Assembly (NCBI GenBank): GCA_047635375.1
Contig: JBLIKP010000090.1
Location: 1 to 9,002 of the forward strand
Length of the DNA: 9,002 bases
Origin: JBLIKP01 sp047635375
GTDB lineage: Bacteria; Bacteroidota; Bacteroidia; Sphingobacteriales; Sphingobacteriaceae
Direction of reading: 5' to 3'
The notes under the pieces are model-generated. The model worked only from the letters and a program-made list of their open reading frames with translations. It was not told the origin of the DNA and made no database searches. How positions within the stretch are numbered: position 1 is the stretch's first letter; every line of letters starts with the position of its first letter. This document shows, in pieces, positions 1 through 6,403 of this stretch. The translations under genes and the position numbers were made by a program.

Positions 1-900
1 TAAATGTGATGTTTGAATCGTATCTAATTTTGGACTACCAATCAATTCAAATGGAATAGCCGTCCCCCGACCAACACTCACCAAAGTGCCTTCAAAAAAG
101 CAAAGTGACGGGTAAAGCTCAATACTACGGTCCGAAGGTAAATTCGGAGAAGGTTTTATTGGAAGTGAATAGGGAGTTTGATGGGTGTAATTTGAAACAG
201 TAACAACCTCCAAATTGCATTTCACGCCATTTTTCAACCAGCCCTCGCCGTTTATCATTTTCGCCATTTCACCCAAAGTGTTTCCATGAACCACAGGGAT
301 AGAATGCATTCCCACAAAGGATTTAAAAGCTGTGTCCAAAACGGGTCCGTCGAAATAATGCCCGTTGGGATTTGGTCTGTCGAGCACAATCACCTTAATA
401 TTTTTTTCGGCAGCAGCCTCCATAATGTAATGAAGCGTACTCAGGTATGTGTAGAATCGTGCACCCACATCCTGAATGTCATAAACTAGCACGTCAATCC
501 CCTCAAGCTGACTATCCTGTGGTTTTTTGTTCTTTCCGTAAATGGAAATCACAGGTATTCCGGTACGCTTGTCCTTTCCGTCAAGGATCTGTTCACCTGC
601 ATCTGCGCTTCCGCGGAAGCCATGTTCTGGGGCGAAGATTGCCTTAATTTTTATGCCGAGGTTGTGCAGGGTATCGGCTAGATGGGTATTCCCGACCATG
701 GAAGTGTGGTTGGCCACCAAACCCACGGTTTTGCCCTTTAGCGAAGGAAGATATCTCCCTAGTTGGTTGGCTCCAGGAATAAGTTCTAACTCCTGAGGAT
801 TGGAAGTTTGGGACGACGATTTGTCGGTCCCGCACGCCATTAAATTGAAAGATGAAATCAAGATAATAATCAGCGGAAAGTAAAATCTTTTAAGACGCAA
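1..900 (-). CDS. DUF1343 / NamZ-like exo-beta-N-acetylmuramidase lipoprotein (C-terminus beyond window)
   Basis: Family knowledge: DUF1343 proteins such as Bacillus NamZ remove terminal MurNAc from peptidoglycan fragments in cell-wall recycling. Seen: 300 codons are open to the left edge, so the C-terminal part is missing (family members are about 400 residues). With a TTG start at 898-900 the protein begins with Lys/Arg residues and a hydrophobic stretch (about residues 6-20), ending in the lipobox L-M-A-C with Cys23 as the lipidation site. The only ATG (838-840) would begin two residues before that Cys and destroy the signal peptide. An in-frame GTG at 913-915 is a second possible start, and a stop lies further upstream. 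Family motifs are GLVANHTS (about 60-67), APEHGFRG (about 90-97, holding the proposed catalytic Glu), YDIQDVGARFYTY (about 140-152), DRPNP (about 174-178) and VSVGRGT near the edge. It is divergent from the permease gene. Product family is confident; substrate and exact start are inferred. Confidence 0.9.
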   Translation of the reverse strand, partial: MRLKRFYFPLIIILISSFNLMACGTDKSSSQTSNPQELELIPGANQLGRYLPSLKGKTVGLVANHTSMVGNTHLADTLHNLGIKIKAIFAPEHGFRGSADAGEQILDGKDKRTGIPVISIYGKNKKPQDSQLEGIDVLVYDIQDVGARFYTYLSTLHYIMEAAAEKNIKVIVLDRPNPNGHYFDGPVLDTAFKSFVGMHSIPVVHGNTLGEMAKMINGEGWLKNGVKCNLEVVTVSNYTHQTPYSLPIKPSPNLPSDRSIELYPSLCFFEGTLVSVGRGTAIPFELIGSPKLDTIQTSHL

Positions 901-951
901 TGAAATTAATAACACAGGTAATGGTTTTGGTTTTATATCTTAGTCCCGAAA

Positions 952-2169
952 ATGAAATTATCACTGTTTTTAGCTAAAAGAGTGGCGATGAAAGGTAAAA
1001 AAACCTTTTCAAAGCTCATCGTAAACATCGCAATTGCGGGGATTGCCCTCGGCTTGACCGTGATGATTTTAGCCCTTGCTATTGTAACGGGATTCAAGAA
1101 CGAAATCAGGGGTAAAGTTATTGGCTTTTCTGGCCATATTCAAATAGTAAATTACAACCTCGATAATTCATACGATCCCGCACCAATTACTCCCTCGCTT
1201 GGCGCGGAAAAAGTATTGTCCAACCATCCAAAAGTCGACTATTTCCAAGTTTTTGGCACCAAGGCAGGGATTGTGAGTACCAGCAAGGATATGGAAGGCC
1301 TTATCCTCAAAGGGGTTGGCGCCGATTACCATTGGAGTTTTATACAAGAAAAACTACTTAAAGGTAAAGTCCCTACGTATACTGATACGGCCGTTAGCAA
1401 CGAAGTCCTTATTTCAAAATCTATTGCCAACCGACTTGCCTTAGATACTGGAGATAAAATTGTGATGTATTTTATCCAGGAGCCTGTGCGTGCACGTAAT
1501 TTCAAAATCGTGGGTGTCTACGAAACTGGAATTGAGGAATTGGATAAAATTTTTATTGTCGGTGATATTGGGCACATCCGAAGATTAAACGATTGGAGCG
1601 AGGGACAAGTAAAAGGATATGAAGTGTTTCTCACCGATTTTGAATCGACGGTTCCAGTGAGTGAAGAGCTTTACGAAGAACTTGATACAGATTTATATCC
1701 TCAACCCATCACTGATATTTACAGCCAAATCTTCGATTGGTTAAATCTTACTGATGTAAACGCACAGGTAATATTGATTTTAATGCTTTTAGTTGCGGCC
1801 ATAAACATGATTTCGGCATTGCTAATTATTATTCTTGAGAAAACTCGATCTATAGGAGTGTTAAAAGCATTAGGTGCTTCCACATGGACTATCCAAAAAG
1901 TATTCCTATATCACGCTGGATTTTTGATTTCAAGGGGGCTTTTTTGGGGAAATTTAATTGCTATTTCTTTGCTACTACTTCAACATTATGTGGGTGTGGT
2001 TACACTCCCTGTGGAGTCCTATTACGTGAGTAAAGTGCCCGTTGAAATAGATGTCTTCACTATAGTAGGTTTAAATATTGGGACACTGATTTTATGCCTA
2101 TTGATGATGATTATCCCATCCTTCCTAGTTTCCAAAATATCTCCTATTAAGGCAATTAGGTTTAATTGA
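952..2169 (+). CDS. FtsX-like ABC transporter permease (LolC/LolE/MacB-type)
   Basis: This is an inner-membrane permease subunit of a type VII (MacB/LolCDE-like) ABC system. Such proteins do not form channels; they pass ATP-driven motion to a periplasmic domain that handles lipoproteins, peptides or wall hydrolases. Seen in 405 residues: TM1 at about 22-46, a large periplasmic MacB-PCD-like region at about 47-268, then three C-terminal helices at about 271-295, 320-345 and 369-393. The FtsX signature EKTRSIGVLKALGAS (296-310) follows TM2, and the end SPIKAIRFN is the usual cytoplasmic tail. The length is normal for one 4-TM half of the family. The ATG at 952 follows 51 bases of divergent intergenic DNA. 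No ATP-binding subunit is encoded nearby, so the partner must come from elsewhere. Lipoprotein sorting is one possible job given the neighbouring lipoprotein gene, but the substrate cannot be read from the sequence. Confidence 0.92.
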   Translation: MKLSLFLAKRVAMKGKKTFSKLIVNIAIAGIALGLTVMILALAIVTGFKNEIRGKVIGFSGHIQIVNYNLDNSYDPAPITPSLGAEKVLSNHPKVDYFQVFGTKAGIVSTSKDMEGLILKGVGADYHWSFIQEKLLKGKVPTYTDTAVSNEVLISKSIANRLALDTGDKIVMYFIQEPVRARNFKIVGVYETGIEELDKIFIVGDIGHIRRLNDWSEGQVKGYEVFLTDFESTVPVSEELYEELDTDLYPQPITDIYSQIFDWLNLTDVNAQVILILMLLVAAINMISALLIIILEKTRSIGVLKALGASTWTIQKVFLYHAGFLISRGLFWGNLIAISLLLLQHYVGVVTLPVESYYVSKVPVEIDVFTIVGLNIGTLILCLLMMIIPSFLVSKISPIKAIRFN

Positions 2170-2229
2170 TTAATTAATCGTAAATTTAAGGTTTGAAAAC
2201 ATTAATTGGATTAAGGCTTTAAAGTACGC

Positions 2230-3888
2230 TTGAGATTCTTCAAAACATGTAAATTTTTCCTTATCCCGGTAGGGTTGTTTATGCTGTTTTTCGGCATGGA
2301 GAAAGTACGTGCGCAAGGTAATGGAGGTGAAAATCCTGATAATCCACCAAGAGCAGATTCTTGCTTCGCAGATTTCGATTATGAGTTCTTTTTTGAGAAT
2401 TCAATCACGGTAAAATTTTATAATAGATCAGTTGGAGAGCAGTTGATTACAGTTTGGGATTTTGGTGATGGTGAAAGAGATTTTTTAAGAAAAAACCCTT
2501 CCAAAATGTATCTAATTCCGGGTGTTTACACGGTGTGCCTTTATATTTTCAACAATTCTAACGGATGTTTTGATGTGACCTGTAAGGATATTGCCGTTCA
2601 GGTTGAAGAGGATGATTCACGTTGTGAGGCAAAATTCTCATTTTTCAACAATAATAGAACGGTGAGCTTTACAAATAAAAGCGTCCCCACGGGGGCATTT
2701 AAAATTTGGACCTTAGGTGACGGAAGTTATAGCATTCAAAATAATCCCGAACATACTTACTCCGAAGATTTAGACTCTGTAAAGGTTTGCCTTGAAATAA
2801 CGGACTCGTTATGTCGAGATACATTTTGTCGGGATATTAATCTTACCAAACCCTCTAATGGATGTTTTTCAAATTTTCAATTTACACGAGACGGTTTAGG
2901 TACTGGAGTGTTCTTTAAGAACAAATCGCTGGGGGAAAATCAGGTTTATGCCTGGAACTTTGGTGATGGATCAAGGTCCAGGGAAAAGAACCCGTTTCAT
3001 CGCTACGAAAAAGTAGGCTCCTATTACGCTTGCTTAGCAATTACCGATACCGTATCACAATGCTATGATGTTTTCTGCCAGACTATAGTAGTGGATAGCG
3101 TGCAAAGCCCATGCGCGATAAATTATGATTACTGTGTGCAAGATTCGTTGGTGTCATTTTTTGAAAAGGAGGCTACTGACTTCACTTCATTTAATTGGGA
3201 TTTTGGGGATGGCCATTCAGATTCAATAAGAAATCCCACCCATTTATTTGATTCTATTGGGAATTACACGATTTGTCTGGAAGCATCAAACGAAACTTGT
3301 ATTGATTCTACATGTTTTGAGGTAGAAGTAAATTCAACAAATTCTTGTTGTAATTCTGATTTTGAATTTATTGCAGATACCAATTCTGACGAAGTTTACT
3401 TTTATACCCCATCCAATAAAAATGACAAAGATTTCCGTTGGGATTTCGGGGATGGAAATATAAGCATAGAAAAAAATCCAGTCCACAGTTATGTAGACAC
3501 GGGAAGGTTTAAAATTTGTTTGACCGTTATCTCAGACGAGGGACCCGATTGTGAGGCTTCGACATGCAAGCCCATCTATGTCACTGAAGAGGAGGTAAAA
3601 AAAGACCTTGACCGCATTGACAAAAGTTTTTCAGGTACACTTACAACCTTGGTGAAACCAAACCCCACGTCTGGGAGTGCCGTATTTGAAATCCAAAAAT
3701 TTAAGGGAGGTTCCTTTGATGTAATGGTGTTTGATTATACGGGAAAATTAATTTCTCAAATTAATAATATTGAAAGTTCAATTTTTAATTTAGATTTTTC
3801 GAAGTTTTCGGCGGGCATTTATACCTTTATGCTCATTGATGAACGCGGATTGCTTTCTTCAGGTAAAGTGATTTATGCTAAAAAATAA
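2230..3888 (+). CDS. Secreted five-PKD-repeat protein with T9SS type A C-terminal sorting domain
   Basis: This is a secreted or surface-anchored protein of unknown ligand. Seen in 552 residues: a signal peptide (about 1-28, ending V-R-A before Gln), five PKD domains and a C-terminal sorting domain. The PKD cores are VWDFGDG (75), IWTLGDG (159), AWNFGDG (241), NWDFGDG (322) and RWDFGDG (403), so the domains span about 45-125, 132-205, 212-288, 295-367 and 373-452. Each domain carries four regularly placed cysteines (for example 45, 103, 113, 118), which suggests disulfides. The tail from about 475 has VKPNPTSG, FDYTGKLI, FSAGIYTFML and a final KVIYAKK, typical of T9SS cargo. In this family the sorting domain is removed and the protein is released or attached to surface lipopolysaccharide. 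The start is TTG: an in-frame stop lies at 2212-2214, and the first ATG (2281) would lose the basic end of the signal peptide. The sigma factor gene begins 43 bases downstream. An adhesin or structural surface role is plausible but not shown. Confidence 0.88.
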   Translation: MRFFKTCKFFLIPVGLFMLFFGMEKVRAQGNGGENPDNPPRADSCFADFDYEFFFENSITVKFYNRSVGEQLITVWDFGDGERDFLRKNPSKMYLIPGVYTVCLYIFNNSNGCFDVTCKDIAVQVEEDDSRCEAKFSFFNNNRTVSFTNKSVPTGAFKIWTLGDGSYSIQNNPEHTYSEDLDSVKVCLEITDSLCRDTFCRDINLTKPSNGCFSNFQFTRDGLGTGVFFKNKSLGENQVYAWNFGDGSRSREKNPFHRYEKVGSYYACLAITDTVSQCYDVFCQTIVVDSVQSPCAINYDYCVQDSLVSFFEKEATDFTSFNWDFGDGHSDSIRNPTHLFDSIGNYTICLEASNETCIDSTCFEVEVNSTNSCCNSDFEFIADTNSDEVYFYTPSNKNDKDFRWDFGDGNISIEKNPVHSYVDTGRFKICLTVISDEGPDCEASTCKPIYVTEEEVKKDLDRIDKSFSGTLTTLVKPNPTSGSAVFEIQKFKGGSFDVMVFDYTGKLISQINNIESSIFNLDFSKFSAGIYTFMLIDERGLLSSGKVIYAKK

Positions 3889-3917
3889 ACCTAAAAACAC
3901 GCAACCCTTTTAAAGCC

Positions 3918-3923
3918 GGAGGG
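3918..3923 (+). promoter_or_regulatory. Strong Shine-Dalgarno sequence before the sigma factor gene
   Basis: GGAGGG lies 8 bases before TTG at 3932 and 17 bases before ATG at 3941. The first spacing is ideal and the second too long, so this site favours the TTG start. Bacteroidota genes seldom carry such a strong ribosome binding site, and other starts in this window have none as clear. Confidence 0.55.
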
Positions 3924-3931
3924 TCTACTGA

Positions 3932-4513
3932 TTGAACTTAATGTCTAAGCCGTTTAAAATACCGGATGAAGAACTCATTCGAGGATGTATAAATAACGAA
4001 AGCCATAGTCAGCAAATGCTTTTTGAAAAGTATTCTGGCAAAATGTTTGCTGTTTGTCGTCGGTATGCCCGTGACGAAGGAGAGGCGAACGACATGTTTC
4101 AGGAGGGATTTATTAAGGTCTTCAAATACCTTGAGCGATTCCAAGAGAAAAGTAAGTTAAGTACGTGGATGCACAGTATTTTTGTAAACACGTCATTGAA
4201 ATATTTAAGAAAGCAGAAAAGTTGGCTTGAGTTTAAGGACGAAGAAGACTTGGATGTGATTACAGAGGAGGATAATCATTTTGATGAGCCTAAAACCCCC
4301 TTTTCTGAATCAGAGCTACTTGAGATGATAGATTCCCTGCCCAATGGTTATAAGGCCGTATTTAACCTTTATGCCATTGACGGGTTCACTCATTTAGAAA
4401 TAGCCGAATACTTAGAAATTTCAGTTAATACATCGAAATCACAGTTGTTTAGAGCGAGAAAATATTTACAAAAACTCGTAAACGACAAATTGAAGAATAA
4501 AAATGAAAAATAA
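3932..4513 (+). CDS. ECF-type RNA polymerase sigma factor (sigma-70 family)
   Basis: This is an alternative sigma factor that would direct RNA polymerase to a small regulon and is probably held inactive by the next gene's product. Seen in 193 residues: region 2 at about 27-95, with the core-binding segment ANDMFQEGFIKVFKYLERF and the -10-recognition helix STWMHSIFVNTSLKYLRK; an acidic linker at about 96-125; region 4 at about 127-184, with LPNGYKAVFNLYAIDGFTHL, the helix-turn-helix IAEYLEISVNTSKSQLFRARKYL and a basic tail. Regions 1.1 and 3 are absent, as in ECF sigma factors. TTG at 3932 is supported by an ideally spaced GGAGGG. ATG at 3941, three codons later, is the alternative and gives almost the same protein. 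The end overlaps the anti-sigma-like gene by 11 bases, a sign of translational coupling and matched dosage. ECF subgroup and regulon cannot be assigned by eye. Confidence 0.93.
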   Translation: MNLMSKPFKIPDEELIRGCINNESHSQQMLFEKYSGKMFAVCRRYARDEGEANDMFQEGFIKVFKYLERFQEKSKLSTWMHSIFVNTSLKYLRKQKSWLEFKDEEDLDVITEEDNHFDEPKTPFSESELLEMIDSLPNGYKAVFNLYAIDGFTHLEIAEYLEISVNTSKSQLFRARKYLQKLVNDKLKNKNEK

Positions 4514-5585
4514 TCAGATTGACAATCTTTTTCGTGAAGGTCTGGGCGGTATGGAGCAAACTCCACCAGCAGCAGCTTGGGAAGGTATTCGTCAAGAAAT
4601 TTCCGGAACTGAAATTTCCTTTTGGGGAAAATTCAACGGTTACTTAGCACAGCCGTTAGTCTACAATGGACTAATTGCTCTTGCGGCGGTGAGTGTTGTG
4701 GCGTATTTCGTTACAGCAAACCTATCACAAGATCCTATTGCAAAAACCACTCCCCAGGTTAATATTGAATCTGAATCTCCAGCTTCTATTGAGAATAATA
4801 TCGCTTCCGCTGAAGCGATAGAAAGTCAAAAGCCAGAGTTAGAACCGGTAAAAGAAACCACAGGGATTATCGGTGGTAAATCGACTAAGGATAAAGTTGC
4901 GCTAAACGACTCAGTTAAGGTAATCTTGGTAGACTCCCCAGCAAATGGAATAATTTCTTACGAAGAAAAATTACAAAGCTTTAACTACGAGCCAAATGTG
5001 AATTTCTTTGGGGTTGACTCTTTTACCTTTGTTAAAGTCAATGCCGACGGAACTAAATCGCCACTTTCAACAATTAGGCTTCAGATAGACCCTGAAATCA
5101 CACTAAACCCAAACTTCGAATTTGTTGAGGTTGGGGATAATATGGTGAAGTTTGAGAATACGAGCTTGATTAATTCAACTGACCCACGTGTTAAAAGTCC
5201 TGACGTTATAGCTTGGACTTTTGGTGATGGAACTGTTTCTCCTGCAAAAAGCCCTAACCACATGTTTGCCTCTCCAGGTGAGTTTGAGGTATGTCTAGCA
5301 ATCTCAATAGATACTATCCAACGTCAAATTTGTAAGCATGTTTCAATTGCTGGCTTAACAAAAGAAGAGGCTGAAAGTAAAATTGATGCTAAAGGAAAAG
5401 CAAATACACCAGTGAAGATTAATATTAACAATGAGTCTACTCCAGGGAAAAAGAAAGTACGTAAGTTTCAAATTCCTGTGAAAGCAAATGGAACTTCGTT
5501 CCTTCCATTAGATTTTACTTTTAGAGGCATAGCCATTGTTACTGACCCAATGAAAGAGGATGGAAGCCTCTATGGAAAAAAGTAG
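4503..5585 (+). CDS. Anti-sigma-like transmembrane protein with Ig-like and PKD domains (N-terminal part of a split dual-membrane-spanning protein)
   Basis: This is the likely partner of the sigma factor: its ATG lies inside the sigma gene, an 11-base overlap. Seen in 360 residues: a cytoplasmic segment with IDNLFREGL and TPPAAAWEGI (about 6-29), the pattern typical of N-termini of Bacteroidota Dma-type anti-sigma factors; one TM helix at about 54-72 with the rest periplasmic; a low-complexity linker at 75-130; a cadherin/Ig-like tandem domain at 135-196 (NYEPNVNFFGVDSFTF core); a PKD domain at about 202-283 (AWTFGDG at 237, CLAI at 264). It stops at TAG 5583-5585, directly after an A AAA AAG run. 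In the -1 frame a coiled-coil-like helix and a beta-barrel follow, so the natural product may be 633 residues. As read, the 360-residue form would be tethered in the inner membrane without an outer-membrane part. Anti-sigma function is inferred from position and N-terminal pattern; no zinc-binding (ZAS) motif is visible. Confidence 0.82.
   Translation: MKNNQIDNLFREGLGGMEQTPPAAAWEGIRQEISGTEISFWGKFNGYLAQPLVYNGLIALAAVSVVAYFVTANLSQDPIAKTTPQVNIESESPASIENNIASAEAIESQKPELEPVKETTGIIGGKSTKDKVALNDSVKVILVDSPANGIISYEEKLQSFNYEPNVNFFGVDSFTFVKVNADGTKSPLSTIRLQIDPEITLNPNFEFVEVGDNMVKFENTSLINSTDPRVKSPDVIAWTFGDGTVSPAKSPNHMFASPGEFEVCLAISIDTIQRQICKHVSIAGLTKEEAESKIDAKGKANTPVKININNESTPGKKKVRKFQIPVKANGTSFLPLDFTFRGIAIVTDPMKEDGSLYGKK
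5576..5582 (+). promoter_or_regulatory. A AAA AAG slippery heptamer, candidate -1 ribosomal frameshift site
   Basis: The reading frame of the anti-sigma-like gene is GGA AAA AAG TAG, so the heptamer has the same sequence and phase as the frameshift site of Escherichia coli dnaX. Slipping back one base gives K-K-V-D and enters the open -1 frame, which runs from 5546 (after TGA 5543-5545) to 6403. Purine-rich, Shine-Dalgarno-like bases AGAGGATGGAAG (5555-5566) end 9 bases upstream. Downstream only a weak 4-bp stem is visible (GCTC 5589-5592 with GAGC 5600-5603). The same arrangement would arise if one A were lost from an original run of seven, by mutation or sequencing error. Confidence 0.5.
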
Positions 5586-6403
5586 ATCGCTCCTTTGAAG
5601 AGCAAGCCGAAAAACAACGAAAAGAAGCTGAACGTGAAGCATTGAAGAAAGGGGCCAACCTTGAAGCTGAGTCTACATTTAATAACCAACCGGTAATTTC
5701 GTCAAATGCAGGTTTGCCTGACAATAACATCCAAAGTAATAAGTCGAAAATTTTATCTTGGATCCTTGAGAAAAACCTCTGGGATCCTAATGCATTTCAC
5801 GCTACTTTCTTTTTAGCACCTACCTCAGCATTTAGGAAATTAGAGGCTACAGAAAACGCAGGTGAATCTTTAATTTCAATTAGAAATAATTCTGAAAGCC
5901 GCCAAACAATTCTAACTCCAGGATTATGGGTTGGCTTTGGAGTGAACGAACACTTCGTGCTTAGATCAGGGTTATTAAGTCTTGTTAGGGGTGAAAACTC
6001 CAATTACACACTTCCTCGGCAAACTGATACCATCGTAAACAATGATAAAAATGTTTACAAGTACATTGGTATTCCGCTTGTGGCTGGTTATCAGTTCGAT
6101 TCCGATTATTTTGGCGTTATTGCATACACGGGTATCTCCTTCGACTTCTTGACAAGTGCGCAAGCCAATATTATTAATGATGAAGGTGATGATTTGCAGT
6201 TTATTTCCGAAAAGGATTTGCGTAAAATGCAAAACTCATGGATTTTTGGGGCTGAGCTTTATTTGAAGCTAACCAAAGACTTAGCCGTTACATGCACTCC
6301 ACTTTATAGCAGGCAATTATCATCCATTTTCTTGGGTGACGAGACTTATACTCAAAAAGGTACTAGTAGAGGAATAGGATTCGGTATTAGGGCTAATTTT
6401 TAG
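5582..6403 (+). CDS. Outer-membrane beta-barrel portion (C-terminal part of the split dual-membrane-spanning protein, -1 frame)
   Basis: Read from the -1 frame after the slippery run, this gives 273 residues. The first about 25 are a charged helix (EEQAEKQRKEAEREALKKG), suited to cross the periplasm as a coiled coil. A polar linker and a short helix (KSKILSWILEKNLW) follow. Then about 200 residues of alternating polar and hydrophobic strands form a probable eight-stranded porin-like barrel: FHATFFLAPTS, GLWVGFGVNEHFVLRSGLLS, YIGIPLVAGYQF, FGVIAYTGISFDFL, SWIFGAELYLKL, and the end GFGIRANF with the terminal Phe usual for outer-membrane barrels. As a separate gene it could start only at TTG 5642; the first ATG is far inside the barrel. 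It has no signal peptide, so alone it could not be exported, which argues that it belongs to the preceding reading frame. The 3' end overlaps convergent nadC by 11 bases. If the split is a real disruption, this is the remnant half of a pseudogene. Confidence 0.8.
   Translation, partial: VDRSFEEQAEKQRKEAEREALKKGANLEAESTFNNQPVISSNAGLPDNNIQSNKSKILSWILEKNLWDPNAFHATFFLAPTSAFRKLEATENAGESLISIRNNSESRQTILTPGLWVGFGVNEHFVLRSGLLSLVRGENSNYTLPRQTDTIVNNDKNVYKYIGIPLVAGYQFDSDYFGVIAYTGISFDFLTSAQANIINDEGDDLQFISEKDLRKMQNSWIFGAELYLKLTKDLAVTCTPLYSRQLSSIFLGDETYTQKGTSRGIGFGIRANF

Noticed and set aside
286..835. Short open frames on both strands inside the NamZ region
   Set aside because: They are shadows of the long minus-strand NamZ frame, which carries clear family motifs; none of the short frames has recognisable features.
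2168..2179. GATTAATTAATC, a perfect 12-bp palindrome overlapping the end of the permease gene
   Set aside because: Very AT-rich, with no loop and no following T-run, so it is not a terminator; it could be an operator but chance is likely in such DNA.
2181..2222. Promoter-like words (TAAATTTA, TTTG at 2192-2195, TAAGGCTTT) before the PKD gene
   Set aside because: Neither the -7 match nor the spacing to a -33 element fits TTTG/TAnnTTTG; too weak to call.
5642..5644. TTG as an independent start of the beta-barrel gene
   Set aside because: There is no ribosome binding site and no signal peptide, and the frame is open and charged-helix-like well upstream of it; fusion to the previous frame explains it better.
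5797..6232. Minus-strand open frames within the barrel region
   Set aside because: No family features, and they lie opposite a frame with clear beta-barrel periodicity.
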